Shown in pieces: positions 13,234 to 22,375 of a stretch of DNA of 29,940 bases; within the stretch, counting starts at the first letter, position 1; each line of letters starts with the position of its first letter. The position numbers were made by a program, and so were the translations under genes. The notes beneath the pieces were generated by a model. It was not told where the DNA came from and ran no database searches. It saw nothing but the letters and a program-made list of their open reading frames with translations. The stretch is from Nitrospirota bacterium (GTDB lineage Bacteria; Nitrospirota; JACRHJ01): assembly GCA_021785055.1 (NCBI GenBank), contig JAJYGS010000065.1:1-29940 (forward strand), written 5' to 3'.

Positions 13234-15399
13234 TTACGTTAACTTCAGGTGCGCCGCCCTGGCAAGGAGCTTCTTCTTTCCGACGCTTGCGAAGTGCACT
13301 GTAAGCTTCTGGTTTTCCCCCCTGCCCTCGGACTTCTCCACTACTCCGCAGCCCCACAACGGATGCCGCACCTGGCAGCCGCTTTTGAACGGGCTGGGGG
13401 CGGCTGTTCTCGTCTCGGAGGCGCAGGGCATGACTACAGACGCGAGCGATTCCGCATGTTTCCTTGAAATACCGATTTCACGACAACGGATGAGCTCCGC
13501 CGGTATCTCTTCCAGGAAGCGTGAAGGCTTGTTCGACTGCGTAAGCCCGGCCAGCCGCCTGGTCACGGACGAAAAGAGATAAAGTTTCTTTCTGGCCCGC
13601 GTCATCCCGACGTATAAGAGCCTTCGTTCCTCTTCCATCTCCCGCTCGTCGGACTTAGACTGCGCGTGCGGAATAAGTCCCTCCTCCATACCCGCGATAA
13701 ACACCACGGGGAACTCCAGGCCCTTTGAGAGGTGCAGTGTCATAAGCGTCACCGCCTGGCTTGAGGCTTTCTGATTGTCCCAGTCCGTAATCAGCGATAC
13801 CTGGGCGAGATAGGCCTCAAGGGATGAGTCGTCGGTCTCCTCCTCGAAACGCCCGACGGACGACAGAAGCTCCTTTATATTGTCTATCCTGCCCTGGGAT
13901 TCCGCCCCCAGGCTCTCCCGCAGATGTTCAAGGTATTTGGTTTTGGCTATTATCTTCCCGAGCAGATACCCTGGGCCGTGCCCCGCTTTCATCTCTACAA
14001 GCTCGGAAAGCATGGCCAGAAACTCGCTTATCCTTCGCCTCGGCCCCGCGCCCATGGACTCGTCTTCCGTGAGCCGCAGGAGGTTTTCGATAAGCGGCAG
14101 GTTCTGATGCGGCCCAGGCTCCATTGCCTTTTTCATCGTCGCCTCGCCAATCCCGCGCGGCGGGCAGTTCACGATGCGCTTCAGGCTCACGGAGTCCTTC
14201 GGGTTGGAGACGACCTTCAGGTACGTTATCAGATCCTTTATTTCCTTACGGTCATAGAACTTCATGCCGCCCACGACGACGTACGGGACGCCCTCGCGGC
14301 GAAACGCCTCCTCTATCGTGCGGGACTGGGTGTTCGTGCGATAGAGAACGGCGAAGTCCTTCAAGGAGCGGCCTTCTTTTACCTGTCTCGATATTTCCTT
14401 GGCGATGCAGGCGGCCTCGGCTTCCTCGTCCGGCACCCGGACGTGCTCCGCCTTCTCGCCGTGTCCAAGCTCCGTCCAGAGCTTCTTCGGGCGCCTTCCC
14501 GGGTTATTGCATACCAAAGACCATGCGGCGTCGAGTATCCTCTGGGTGGAGCGGTAATTCTGCTCCAGCTTTATGACTCTCGCTTCCGGGTAGTCCTTCT
14601 CGAACTCCAGTATGTTCCGGATGTCCGCGCCGCGCCAGCCGTAGATGGACTGGTCGTCGTCCCCGACGACGCAGACGTTCCTGCTTTTGCCGGCCAGGAG
14701 CTTTATCAGCTTGTATTGGGCGGTGTTGGTGTCCTGGTATTCGTCCACCATGATATACCTGAAGGCGTCCTGGTACTTGTTGAGCGCGCCCCGGTGCTTT
14801 TGCAGGAGCTGGACGGCAAGCATCAGGAGGTCGTCGAAGTCCAGCACTCCCGAAGTTTTCAGCCGCTCCTGGTATAGCGGGTAAATCTTCGCAACCTTGG
14901 ATTCTAACCCGAACTGCTGTGCGGACTCGGAGAACGCCTCAGGCGTAACGATTGCGCTTTTCATGGAGCTTATTTTGCCGGCTACCTCGCGCGGAGAGAA
15001 CAGCCTGTCGCTTATTCCGAGGTCGTGCATGCAGGACTTTATAAGCGACAGCGAATCGGAGGCGTCCATGATGGTGAAGTTCCTGGGATACCCGAGAAGG
15101 CCGATGTCCTCTCTTAGTATCCTTGCGCACGCGGAATGAAACGTCGATACCCACATCCCCTTCGCGGACCGGCCGAGAAGTTCCTCCACGCGGGAGAGCA
15201 TTTCGCGCGCGGCCTTGTTCGTGAAGGTTACCGCGAATATATCTCCCGGCCGCGCCCCCATGTTATTTATGAGATACGCAATCCTGTAGGTAATGGTCCT
15301 GGTCTTGCCGCTCCCGGCGCCCGCCAGAATCAAAAGGGGGCCGTCGCAACAGGTTACGGCCTCCCTCTGCTCTTTGTTCAGGTCGCCCAAAACCTTCAT
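13234..15399 (-). CDS. pcrA: UvrD/PcrA-type superfamily 1A DNA helicase
   Basis: This 721-aa ATP-dependent 3'-5' helicase has the SF1A motifs in order. Walker A AGAGSGKT is at 26-33, TFTNKAAREM follows, motif II is VDEYQDTN, motif III GDDDQSIYGWRGAD, motif IV LEQNYRST, and motifs V-VI run through LMTLHLSKGLEFPVVF and RLLYVGMTRA. The C-terminus (GCQVRHPLWGCGVVE... to the end) is the Tudor-like RNA-polymerase-binding domain of PcrA/UvrD. Length and domain set are complete. It acts in repair and removal of proteins from DNA. The ATG at 15399 follows AGGAAGG. A CATAAT box (complement of 15429-15434) just upstream may be its -10, with the adjacent MITE-like element supplying the upstream promoter region. 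Confidence 0.95.
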   Translation of the reverse strand: MKVLGDLNKEQREAVTCCDGPLLILAGAGSGKTRTITYRIAYLINNMGARPGDIFAVTFTNKAAREMLSRVEELLGRSAKGMWVSTFHSACARILREDIGLLGYPRNFTIMDASDSLSLIKSCMHDLGISDRLFSPREVAGKISSMKSAIVTPEAFSESAQQFGLESKVAKIYPLYQERLKTSGVLDFDDLLMLAVQLLQKHRGALNKYQDAFRYIMVDEYQDTNTAQYKLIKLLAGKSRNVCVVGDDDQSIYGWRGADIRNILEFEKDYPEARVIKLEQNYRSTQRILDAAWSLVCNNPGRRPKKLWTELGHGEKAEHVRVPDEEAEAACIAKEISRQVKEGRSLKDFAVLYRTNTQSRTIEEAFRREGVPYVVVGGMKFYDRKEIKDLITYLKVVSNPKDSVSLKRIVNCPPRGIGEATMKKAMEPGPHQNLPLIENLLRLTEDESMGAGPRRRISEFLAMLSELVEMKAGHGPGYLLGKIIAKTKYLEHLRESLGAESQGRIDNIKELLSSVGRFEEETDDSSLEAYLAQVSLITDWDNQKASSQAVTLMTLHLSKGLEFPVVFIAGMEEGLIPHAQSKSDEREMEEERRLLYVGMTRARKKLYLFSSVTRRLAGLTQSNKPSRFLEEIPAELIRCREIGISRKHAESLASVVMPCASETRTAAPSPFKSGCQVRHPLWGCGVVEKSEGRGENQKLTVHFASVGKKKLLARAAHLKLT

Positions 15400-15436
15400 A
15401 AAATGCCGCCTTCCTGAAAAATCATTAAATTATGAC

Positions 15437-15605
15437 CGGGACATTTAGAACGAATGCAATTCGGGACGAGCCGTCGGCAGCTCCTGGCGAAGCGAGCGGC
15501 CATGCGGCAAACCTGTCCGAGGCGTGAGCCGAGTTTTTGCCGCATAGGGGAGCAAGCCGTCAGAGATGCCCCGGCGAATCCTGTAGAGTGAGATTAAATG
15601 TCCCG
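15437..15605. mobile_element. MITE-like element with 11-bp terminal inverted repeats
   Basis: The termini CGGGACATTTA (15437-15447) and TAAATGTCCCG (15595-15605) are perfect inverted repeats enclosing about 150 bp without a credible gene. Inside lies a second inverted repeat, ATGCGGCAAA (15502-15511) with TTTGCCGCAT (15536-15545). The element fills most of the glmS-uvrD gap. No convincing target duplication flanks it. It may be a non-autonomous transposon remnant, a dispersed structured repeat, or a small structured RNA. Confidence 0.5.
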
Positions 15606-15626
15606 ACATCATGCAACAATTTCCTT

Positions 15627-17459
15627 TCATTCCACCGTAACGCTCTTGGCCAGGTTCCTGGGCTGATCCACGTCGCTCCCCCGGAGCACCGCTATGTGGT
15701 ACGCAAGCAGCTGGAGCGGGATAGTGGTAAGTATCGGGGAGAGGCACGGGATGGTCTCCGGCAGGGAGAAGAGATAATCCGCCTTCGCCTTGAGGCGCTT
15801 GTCTCCCTCGGTTACTATCGCTATGACCTTCCCGCCGCGCGAGCGCACCTCCTCGATATTCGACGACACCTTCTCGTAGACCGGGTCCTTCGGCGCGAGG
15901 ACCACCACGGGCATCTTCTCGTCGACGAGGGCTATCGGCCCGTGCTTCATCTCTCCGGCGGGATAACCCTCGGCATGGATGTATGAAATCTCCTTCAGCT
16001 TCAGCGCCCCTTCCAGCGCGACCGGATAGCTGTAGCCGCGTCCAAGGTAGAGGAAGTCCGTATGCCTGAAGAAATCCTTGGCCAGCTTCTTTATCCCGTC
16101 CTCCGTATCCAGAAGCAGCTTCTCCGCCTTCGCGGGTATCTTTACCAGCTCGTCCAGGTATCCTTTCACCTGCCCGGAGTCGAGGTTCCCGCGCGACCTG
16201 CCGAGGTGCAGCGCTATGAGAAACAGCGCGACAAGCTGGGAGGTAAACGCCTTGGTGGAGGCGACGCCAATCTCCGGCCCGGCATGCGTATATACCACGC
16301 CCTGGGCCTCCCTCGCCGCAGTGCTCCCGACGGCGTTGCATATGGCTATTGTCCGGGCGCCTCTGGCCCTGGCCTCGCGCATGGCGGCAAGGGTGTCCGC
16401 CGTCTCGCCGGACTGCGTAATCGCGATAAGCAGCGTATTTTTATCTATTATGGGCCGGCGGTAGCGAAACTCGGAGGCTATGTCAACCTCGCACGGTATC
16501 CCTGCAAGCTCTTCGAGCATGGCCTTTCCTATAAGGCATGCATGCCAGGACGTCCCGCAGGCGACCAGCGTCACCTTTTTTACTTTCCTTGTCTCGGCCT
16601 CCGAAAGGCCGATTTCACCCAGGTAGACGCTCCCGGTCTCAGGAGAAATCCTGCCCCGGAAGGTGTCCGTAATCGCCCTGGGCTGCTCGTATATCTCTTT
16701 CAGCATGAAATGCTTGTATCCGCCCTTTTCCGCCATCACCGGGTTCCAGAGCACCGTGGATATTTCTTTTTCCCTGGGCTTTCCCTTAAGGTCCGTCACC
16801 GCCACCCCGTCCCGGGAGAGGACGGCCATCTCGAAATCGTCGAGGAATATGATCGGATTTGTGTAGTTTAAAATCGGCGGCAGGTCGGAGGCTATGAAGT
16901 ATTCCTGCCTCCCCATGCCAATCACGAGCGGGCAGCCGGCCCGCGCCGCGACGAGCGTATCCGGCTCGTCCTCGCCTATCACGCCGACCGCGTACGCACC
17001 CTTAAGCTCCATGAGGGCTTTTCTGGTGGCCGCTGCGAGGTTCCCGCCCTTCTTTGCGTGTTCCTCGATTAAATGGGCGATGACCTCCGTATCCGTCTCG
17101 GACTTGAAGACATGCCCCAGACCCTTCAGTTTCTCCTTAAGCGGGACGTAGTTTTCTATTATTCCGTTATGCACCACGACGAACTTGCCGGAGCGGTGCG
17201 GATGCGCGTTTTCCTCGCAGGGGCGCCCGTGCGTCGCCCATCGGGTATGGCCGATGCCGATGTTCGAATACAAAAGCTGGCCCTGTATAGACGCCTCAAG
17301 GTTCTTAAGCTTCCCGACGCTCCGCCTTACGTCCAGGGCGCCGTCCTTGAAGAAGGCGATTCCCGCGGAGTCGTACCCGCGGTACTCAAGCCTCCTAAGG
17401 CCGTCTATAAGTATGGGCACCGCGTTCTGTCCGCCTATGTATCCGATTATGCCGCACAT
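15627..17459 (-). CDS. glmS: Glutamine-fructose-6-phosphate aminotransferase (isomerizing) GlmS
   Basis: This 610-aa enzyme makes glucosamine-6-phosphate from fructose-6-phosphate and glutamine, feeding GlmM and GlmU. The start is the ATG at 17459 because maturation exposes catalytic Cys2 (MCGIIGYIGG). The frame is open 36 bases further but that would bury the cysteine. The glutaminase domain (1-240) has HTRWATHG and the NGIIENY block. Two SIS sugar-isomerase domains follow, with ACGTSWHACLIGK, ITQSGETADT and HAGPEIGVASTKAF. The C-terminus PRNLAKSVTVE is canonical. Its ATG overlaps the glmU stop (TAATG). No glmS ribozyme can precede it in this operon position. Confidence 0.97.
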   Translation of the reverse strand: MCGIIGYIGGQNAVPILIDGLRRLEYRGYDSAGIAFFKDGALDVRRSVGKLKNLEASIQGQLLYSNIGIGHTRWATHGRPCEENAHPHRSGKFVVVHNGIIENYVPLKEKLKGLGHVFKSETDTEVIAHLIEEHAKKGGNLAAATRKALMELKGAYAVGVIGEDEPDTLVAARAGCPLVIGMGRQEYFIASDLPPILNYTNPIIFLDDFEMAVLSRDGVAVTDLKGKPREKEISTVLWNPVMAEKGGYKHFMLKEIYEQPRAITDTFRGRISPETGSVYLGEIGLSEAETRKVKKVTLVACGTSWHACLIGKAMLEELAGIPCEVDIASEFRYRRPIIDKNTLLIAITQSGETADTLAAMREARARGARTIAICNAVGSTAAREAQGVVYTHAGPEIGVASTKAFTSQLVALFLIALHLGRSRGNLDSGQVKGYLDELVKIPAKAEKLLLDTEDGIKKLAKDFFRHTDFLYLGRGYSYPVALEGALKLKEISYIHAEGYPAGEMKHGPIALVDEKMPVVVLAPKDPVYEKVSSNIEEVRSRGGKVIAIVTEGDKRLKAKADYLFSLPETIPCLSPILTTIPLQLLAYHIAVLRGSDVDQPRNLAKSVTVE

Positions 17460-18838
17460 TATTTTTTCTTCCTGCTCCTGTTCTCTTTGGCCCAATTTTC
17501 TTTATTCACCTGCGGCGTCCGGGAGAGCGCGAGCGCGTCCTGTGGAACATCTTTCGTAATCGTGCTTCCGGCGGCGATTAGCGCGCCCTTTCCGACGGTT
17601 ACCGGGGCGATGAACTGGCTGTCGCTGCCAACGAAAACGTCGTCTCCTATGACGGTCCTGAACTTCGAGAAGCCGTCGTAGTTGCAGGTGATTGTTCCCG
17701 CGCCGATATTGACGTTCCTGCCGACAAGGGCGTCGCCCAGGTATGACAGGTGCGAAGCCTTCGACCCCTCTCCGAGGGAGGCCTTCTTAAGCTCGACGAA
17801 ATTGCCGACGCGCGCGTCTGCCCCGACCACGCTCCCAGGTCTTAAGTGGGCAAAAGGGCCTATTTGGGCTTTATCCGCGATTTTCGAGTCCTCGATTACG
17901 GAGTATCCCTTTGCGATAACTCCCGCTCCCAGGGCGCTGCCGGATATGATATTACCCGGCATCAATATACACCCACCGCCTATCTCAGTCCTGCCGTCTA
18001 TGGTGTTGCCGGGATGGATTATCGTGTCCGGGGCTATCTTCGCCTCGGCGGATATGTAAGTATTCTCCGGGTCGATTATCGTAACGCCGGAGGCCATAAG
18101 CCGCCGGTTAATCCTCGCGCGTATCTCCCCTTCCGCAGCCGCCAGCTCCGCGCGCGAGTTTATGCCAAGCGCGCTCATCGGCTCCTCCACCGGCATTCCT
18201 GCGACCTTGCCGCCTTTCCGTTTTACGATTTCCACCACGTCCGTGAGATAAAATTCCCCCTGCGCGTTCGCGGAACGCACATGCCGGAGCGCCTGTTTTA
18301 AGCTCTTTATATTGAAGCAATACGTCCCGGAGTTTATCTCCTTCAGCTTAAGCTCCGAGGGGCTCGCGTCCTTCTGCTCGACGATTTTCTTAATCTTTCC
18401 GTCTTCCCGGACAATCCTGCCGTAGCCGAACGGCTCGTCTATGAGGGCGGTAAGTATGGTTATGTCTGCCTTTTTACGCTTATGGCATGCGATAAGCCCT
18501 TTCAGCGTCTGTGCGCCCAGGAGCGGCGTATCCCCCGACACCAGCAGAAGAACCCCGTCCGCGCCCCTGAGCACGTCAAGGCCGACCCCGGCGGCGTGCG
18601 CCGTGCCCTTCTGCTCTTTCTGCAGGGCCGGGGCAACCCCTCTCGGCAATAATTCCTTTACTTTCTCCGCCTGATGGCCGATAACGACCGCGGTCTTCTC
18701 AGGCTTGAGCGCAAGGACGTTTTCCAGCGTGTGCATTAGCATCGGGCGGCCCGCCAGAGGGTGCAATACCTTTGCAAGCCCGGATTTCATCCTCGTCCCC
18801 AGACCTGCGGCAAGGACAATGCAATAAAGACCCTTCAC
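17459..18838 (-). CDS. glmU: Bifunctional GlcN-1-P acetyltransferase / GlcNAc-1-P uridyltransferase GlmU
   Basis: This 459-aa enzyme makes UDP-GlcNAc. The N-terminal uridyltransferase half has LAAGLGTRMKSGLAKVLHPL near residues 9-28, and QKEQKGTAHA and SGDTPLL for nucleotide and metal binding. The C-terminal half is a left-handed beta-helix acetyltransferase with RPGSVVG, KASHLSYLGDA (catalytic His) and GAGTITCNYDG. The start is GTG at 18838, directly after the DUF502 stop and behind AAGGAG, which decides it over internal codons. The tail is lysine-rich (RSRKKK). It is coupled to glmS downstream, so the operon carries two of the three Glm steps; glmM is not in the window. Confidence 0.97.
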   Translation of the reverse strand: MKGLYCIVLAAGLGTRMKSGLAKVLHPLAGRPMLMHTLENVLALKPEKTAVVIGHQAEKVKELLPRGVAPALQKEQKGTAHAAGVGLDVLRGADGVLLLVSGDTPLLGAQTLKGLIACHKRKKADITILTALIDEPFGYGRIVREDGKIKKIVEQKDASPSELKLKEINSGTYCFNIKSLKQALRHVRSANAQGEFYLTDVVEIVKRKGGKVAGMPVEEPMSALGINSRAELAAAEGEIRARINRRLMASGVTIIDPENTYISAEAKIAPDTIIHPGNTIDGRTEIGGGCILMPGNIISGSALGAGVIAKGYSVIEDSKIADKAQIGPFAHLRPGSVVGADARVGNFVELKKASLGEGSKASHLSYLGDALVGRNVNIGAGTITCNYDGFSKFRTVIGDDVFVGSDSQFIAPVTVGKGALIAAGSTITKDVPQDALALSRTPQVNKENWAKENRSRKKK

Positions 18839-19642
18839 TTAAGGGTTCTCCTTGAGGACGGCAGCCGGTTCGCCAGGCGCCGCGGAACTCTCCGCGGCGG
18901 GCGCCATATCAGGCGCAGTCTTGCCTGCCGGGGTCAAACCCGGCGCAATTCTGCCGGTTGCGGGAGCCCTTATTATATGGGTTATGTGGGTCATGTCCTC
19001 CCTGATTATAAGATTCGGCGCGGCAATCCCTGCCGAAAGGAGTATCTTTATCCCTTCCTCTATGCTTATATCCGTAAGTATTACCTGGTCTTTAGGGAAC
19101 AGCCTCACATCCCCGAGGTAGAGGTTATTCGTAGGAATATATACGGTATAATGGCACTGCGCGTTCTCCGCGCCGCCGGCAGGATTGGTTGACCAGTCTC
19201 TTCCGCCGGAGCGTCCCTGGATACTGCACTCCTTCGTCAGGAAGCCGAACGAATGCACGCCCTCGCGCGGATACTCGACTATGACGAACTTCTTGAAGGC
19301 GGAGCGGTTCTCCGGCGAGAAGGCGTCGCCAAGCTGCTTGAACGTGCTGTAAAAACTTTTGAAAACGGGCAGGCGGAGCATGAAGCGTTCCAGCCTGTCC
19401 AGAATCTTCTTCCCCAGGACGGTTGTGGCAAGCGTCCCGAAGATGTATATGACGAAAAGCGACAGGACAAGCCCAAGGCCCGGATACTGGCGGCCCAGAA
19501 GCCTGTACAGCACTCCTCCAAGTATACCGTCAAGTATCCGAAAGAGCCAGACCACGGCGAGGACGCTGAGCGCAAGCGGGAAGGTTACGAATAACCCCGC
19601 AAGCATCTTCTTCTTTATCGAGCTCTTGTAATCCTCGGCCAT
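18839..19642 (-). CDS. DUF502 family membrane protein
   Basis: This 267-aa protein belongs to the DUF502 family. It has two transmembrane helices (about 13-36 and 53-77), the family block LERFMLRLPVFKSFYSTFKQ (106-125) and a soluble domain with VYIPTNNLYLGDVRLFPKDQV and DISIEEGIKILLSAG. A low-complexity Ala/Pro/Gly tail (about 228-267) is extra to the family. Its function is unknown; being first in an operon with glmU and glmS suggests an envelope link, which is an inference. The ATG at 19642 has a weak ribosome site, but a good promoter lies upstream. Confidence 0.88.
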   Translation of the reverse strand: MAEDYKSSIKKKMLAGLFVTFPLALSVLAVVWLFRILDGILGGVLYRLLGRQYPGLGLVLSLFVIYIFGTLATTVLGKKILDRLERFMLRLPVFKSFYSTFKQLGDAFSPENRSAFKKFVIVEYPREGVHSFGFLTKECSIQGRSGGRDWSTNPAGGAENAQCHYTVYIPTNNLYLGDVRLFPKDQVILTDISIEEGIKILLSAGIAAPNLIIREDMTHITHIIRAPATGRIAPGLTPAGKTAPDMAPAAESSAAPGEPAAVLKENP

Positions 19643-19721
19643 ACTTAACCGTTATTGTCCAAATTATTGACCGCGCCGGACCGCCGGGTGAAGCAGTCGT
19701 TCCGGAGCGCAAACACTTTAC

Positions 19722-19750
19722 ATGATAAGCCTTTTCGCTCTTAATCTCAA
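19722..19750 (-). promoter_or_regulatory. Sigma70 promoter for DUF502-glmU-glmS
   Basis: On the minus strand TTGAGA (complement of 19745-19750) and TATCAT (complement of 19722-19727) are 17 bases apart, each matching 5 of 6 consensus positions. The start point would be near 19715, giving a leader of about 73 bases. It stands back to back with the metH promoter, the two -35 boxes being 11 bases apart. Confidence 0.7.
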
Positions 19751-19761
19751 GTCTTTTCTTA

Positions 19762-19790
19762 TTGCTTTGCCATGCTTTTTATAGTATCAT
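19762..19790 (+). promoter_or_regulatory. Probable sigma70 promoter for the metH operon
   Basis: TTGCTT (19762-19767) and TATCAT (19785-19790) are 17 bases apart; the -10 matches 5 of 6 positions and the -35 matches 3 of 6. The leader of about 68 bases contains a small GC hairpin, GCGGG-TAT-CCCGC (19834-19846), just before the ribosome site. I see no cobalamin or SAM riboswitch in it. Confidence 0.5.
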
Positions 19791-19864
19791 TCTTCTTTCA
19801 AATACTTATCATTCTTTGGTTTTTTCGCCTTTAGCGGGTATCCCGCGGGGCAGGGACGGCGCTT

Positions 19865-22375
19865 TTGGATAAAAACAGTTTTATCAATGAATTAATATGC
19901 GGGACAGGCCCGGTTCTCGTCGTGGACGGGGCCATGGGGACGATGCTCCAGGACTCCGGGCTTGCCCCTGGGGCGTGCCCGGAGTCCATGAATCTGGAAC
20001 ATCCTGAAATCGTTACGGAAATACACCGGAAATACGCTCTCGCCGGGGCGGATATACTGACCACGAACACCTTCGGCGGGAGCCGGATAAAGCTCTCGGA
20101 GTATGGCCTGGGGGATAAAGTCGCAGAAATATCCCGCGCGGCGGTAAAGGCGGCGCGGGATGCGGCAAATCATTCAGGGCGTTCCGCCGTGTCAGAGGCC
20201 GGTCTACCGGCCATAGCGGGTAATATGGGGCCGACGGGGAAGTTCCTGGAGCCCGTGGGGGACCTGTCTTTCGATGCGGCATACGCCAATTTTTATGAGC
20301 AGGCGAAGGCGCTCTCCGACGCCGGGGCGGATTTGCTGCTTATCGAGACCATGTCGGACGTAAAAGAGGCCCGTTGCGCCGTGATAGCGGCGAAGGCGGC
20401 GGCGAATTTGCCCGTAGCCGTCACGATGACCTTCCAGCAGGACGGAAGCCGGTCTGCCGGCAGAACGCTCCTGGGGACGCCTCCGGATGTGGCAGTCGCC
20501 GTTTTGGAGGCTGCGGGAGCGGATATTGTGGGTGCGAACTGCTCCCTTGGGCCGGAAGGGCTATACGAAGTGGCCAAGCTGATGTCTTGTTACGCGACGG
20601 TGCCGCTAATCTTTCAACCTAACGCGGGGCTGCCGAAGCTCATCGACGGCAAGACCGTCTACCCGGCCTCGCCCGAAGAGTTGGGGCAGTGGGCGGAGAA
20701 GTTCCTCGGCCTGGGAGTAAGGTTAATCGGCTCGTGCTGCGGCTCCAATCCGGCGCACACAAAGGCAATAGCTGAGGCGGTGCGTAAAAAGAGCGACGGC
20801 AGCGTAACTGCCCGAAGCCGGTCTACCGGCGGCACGCGCCTTGCCAGCCGGACAAAGCTCGTATCCATCGGCGCATCCTTCATGCCTGCCGTGATCGGCG
20901 AGCGGATAAACCCCACCGGCAGAAAGGCGCTCTCAGAGGAGTTATCCAGGGGCGTTTTCAATATCGTCAAGCGCGAGGCCAGGGTGCAGACTCAGGCCGG
21001 CGCGGCGCTGATAGACATTAATATCGGCCTTCCCGGCGCGGACGAGGCGGCGCTTATGCCGAAGGTCGTGCGGGCAGTCGAAGAATCGACTGACCTGCCG
21101 CTCGTGATAGACTCCACAGACCCGAAGGCAATCGAGGCGGCGCTGAAGGAAATCGGCGGGAAGTGCCTGGTAAATTCGGTAACCGGCGACAAAGAGCGCC
21201 TGGATTCCATCCTTCCGCTCGTGAAGAAATACGGTGCGGCTGTGGTGGGCCTTACAATCGACGAATACGGCATCCCGCAGACCGCAGAAGCGCGCCTTGG
21301 AATAGCGGAAAAGATTCTGGAGGCTTGCCTCGCGCACGGCATCCCGAAAGAGGACCTGATAATCGACTGCCTGGTTATGACCGCATCCGCCGAGCAGGCC
21401 CAGGGCGTGGAGACACTGAAGGCCGTCTCGCTCATTAAAGAGAAGCTTGGGCTTGCCACATCGCTCGGCATAAGCAACGTCTCGTTCGGGCTGCCCCAGA
21501 GGCCGCTGATTAACGCGACATATCTCGCTATGGCGCTCGGACATGGCCTCGACGCCGCGATGGTAAATATCTACGACGAACGGATACGAGACGCCATGGC
21601 CGCGGGTGCGGTGCTCACGGGCCGGGACAGGAACGCGGGCAGCTATGTAAAAAATTACAAAAAGAAATCCGGAAAAGAAGTATTTCTCTCGGCAAGTGCA
21701 AAGTCTACCTCAAGCGGTAGCGCTACTTTGACTGCCGTTTCTTTAAGTGACGGAATTCGGCAAGCAGTAATTGATGGTGATAGAGATAACATAGTTAATT
21801 TAATTGAGCAATCATTGGCAAGCGGCGTCGAGCCAATGGATATAGGAAACGGTTCCCTTATCCCCGCGCTGGAAGAAGTCGGCAAACTCTACGAGTCCGG
21901 CGAGATATTCCTGCCGCAGGTGATGCAGTCTGCGGAGGCGATGAAGGCGGCTTTCGCCCGGCTCAAAAAAGAGATGAGAGGACAGGGCAAGAGCGCCGGA
22001 AAGGTGCTGTTGGCTACCGTCTACGGAGACGTCCACGACATCGGCAAGAATATCCTGGCTACGCTCCTTGAGAACCACGGGCTGGAGGTAATCGATCTCG
22101 GCAAGAACGTCAAGGCCGAGACAATTTTGGACGAGGCGGAGAAGCAAAGGCCCGACGTCATCGGCCTGTCCGCGCTTATGACCACCACCATGACGCAGAT
22201 GGGCGCGGTGATAAAGGAGCGGGACAGGCGCGGACTGAATATCCCGGTCGTCCTCGGAGGCGCGGTGGTGACGGAGGGCTACGCAAAATCCGTCGGCGCG
22301 GCGGCCTTCTCCCGCGACGCGATGGAGGCGGTGGAGATATTCAAGAGGATAATTAAGGAGCAGGGCGGGCGGTAA
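19865..22375 (+). CDS. metH: Cobalamin-dependent methionine synthase MetH, short form without activation domain
   Basis: This 836-aa enzyme methylates homocysteine with a methyl group from methyltetrahydrofolate via cobalamin. Domains in order: homocysteine binding (about 10-305), with zinc ligands Cys225 (GANCS) and Cys291-Cys292 (GSCCGS); pterin binding (about 330-590), with GERINPTG; the B12 cap (about 625-705); and B12 binding (about 712-833), with DVHDIG at 722-727, so His724 is the cobalt ligand. The SAM-binding reactivation domain of the 1227-aa E. coli enzyme is missing, so reactivation must need another protein. The start is TTG at 19865, the only start codon that keeps VVDGAMGTMLQ in place. 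The linker around 21660-21850 is more AT-rich than the rest. Its stop overlaps the tmk start (TAATG). Confidence 0.95.
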   Translation: MDKNSFINELICGTGPVLVVDGAMGTMLQDSGLAPGACPESMNLEHPEIVTEIHRKYALAGADILTTNTFGGSRIKLSEYGLGDKVAEISRAAVKAARDAANHSGRSAVSEAGLPAIAGNMGPTGKFLEPVGDLSFDAAYANFYEQAKALSDAGADLLLIETMSDVKEARCAVIAAKAAANLPVAVTMTFQQDGSRSAGRTLLGTPPDVAVAVLEAAGADIVGANCSLGPEGLYEVAKLMSCYATVPLIFQPNAGLPKLIDGKTVYPASPEELGQWAEKFLGLGVRLIGSCCGSNPAHTKAIAEAVRKKSDGSVTARSRSTGGTRLASRTKLVSIGASFMPAVIGERINPTGRKALSEELSRGVFNIVKREARVQTQAGAALIDINIGLPGADEAALMPKVVRAVEESTDLPLVIDSTDPKAIEAALKEIGGKCLVNSVTGDKERLDSILPLVKKYGAAVVGLTIDEYGIPQTAEARLGIAEKILEACLAHGIPKEDLIIDCLVMTASAEQAQGVETLKAVSLIKEKLGLATSLGISNVSFGLPQRPLINATYLAMALGHGLDAAMVNIYDERIRDAMAAGAVLTGRDRNAGSYVKNYKKKSGKEVFLSASAKSTSSGSATLTAVSLSDGIRQAVIDGDRDNIVNLIEQSLASGVEPMDIGNGSLIPALEEVGKLYESGEIFLPQVMQSAEAMKAAFARLKKEMRGQGKSAGKVLLATVYGDVHDIGKNILATLLENHGLEVIDLGKNVKAETILDEAEKQRPDVIGLSALMTTTMTQMGAVIKERDRRGLNIPVVLGGAVVTEGYAKSVGAAAFSRDAMEAVEIFKRIIKEQGGR

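Noticed and set aside
15445..16341. 298-aa open frame on the minus strand
   Set aside because: It overlaps glmS in another frame, is rich in Arg and Gly and shows no family features; it is a frame shadow of a GC-rich gene.
17460..17900. glmS ribozyme riboswitch ahead of glmS
   Set aside because: The region is glmU coding sequence with a TAATG overlap; there is no room for the ribozyme.
19791..19864. Cobalamin or SAM riboswitch in the metH leader
   Set aside because: The leader is only about 70 bases and shows no B12-box or S-box pattern; only a 5-bp GC hairpin is visible.
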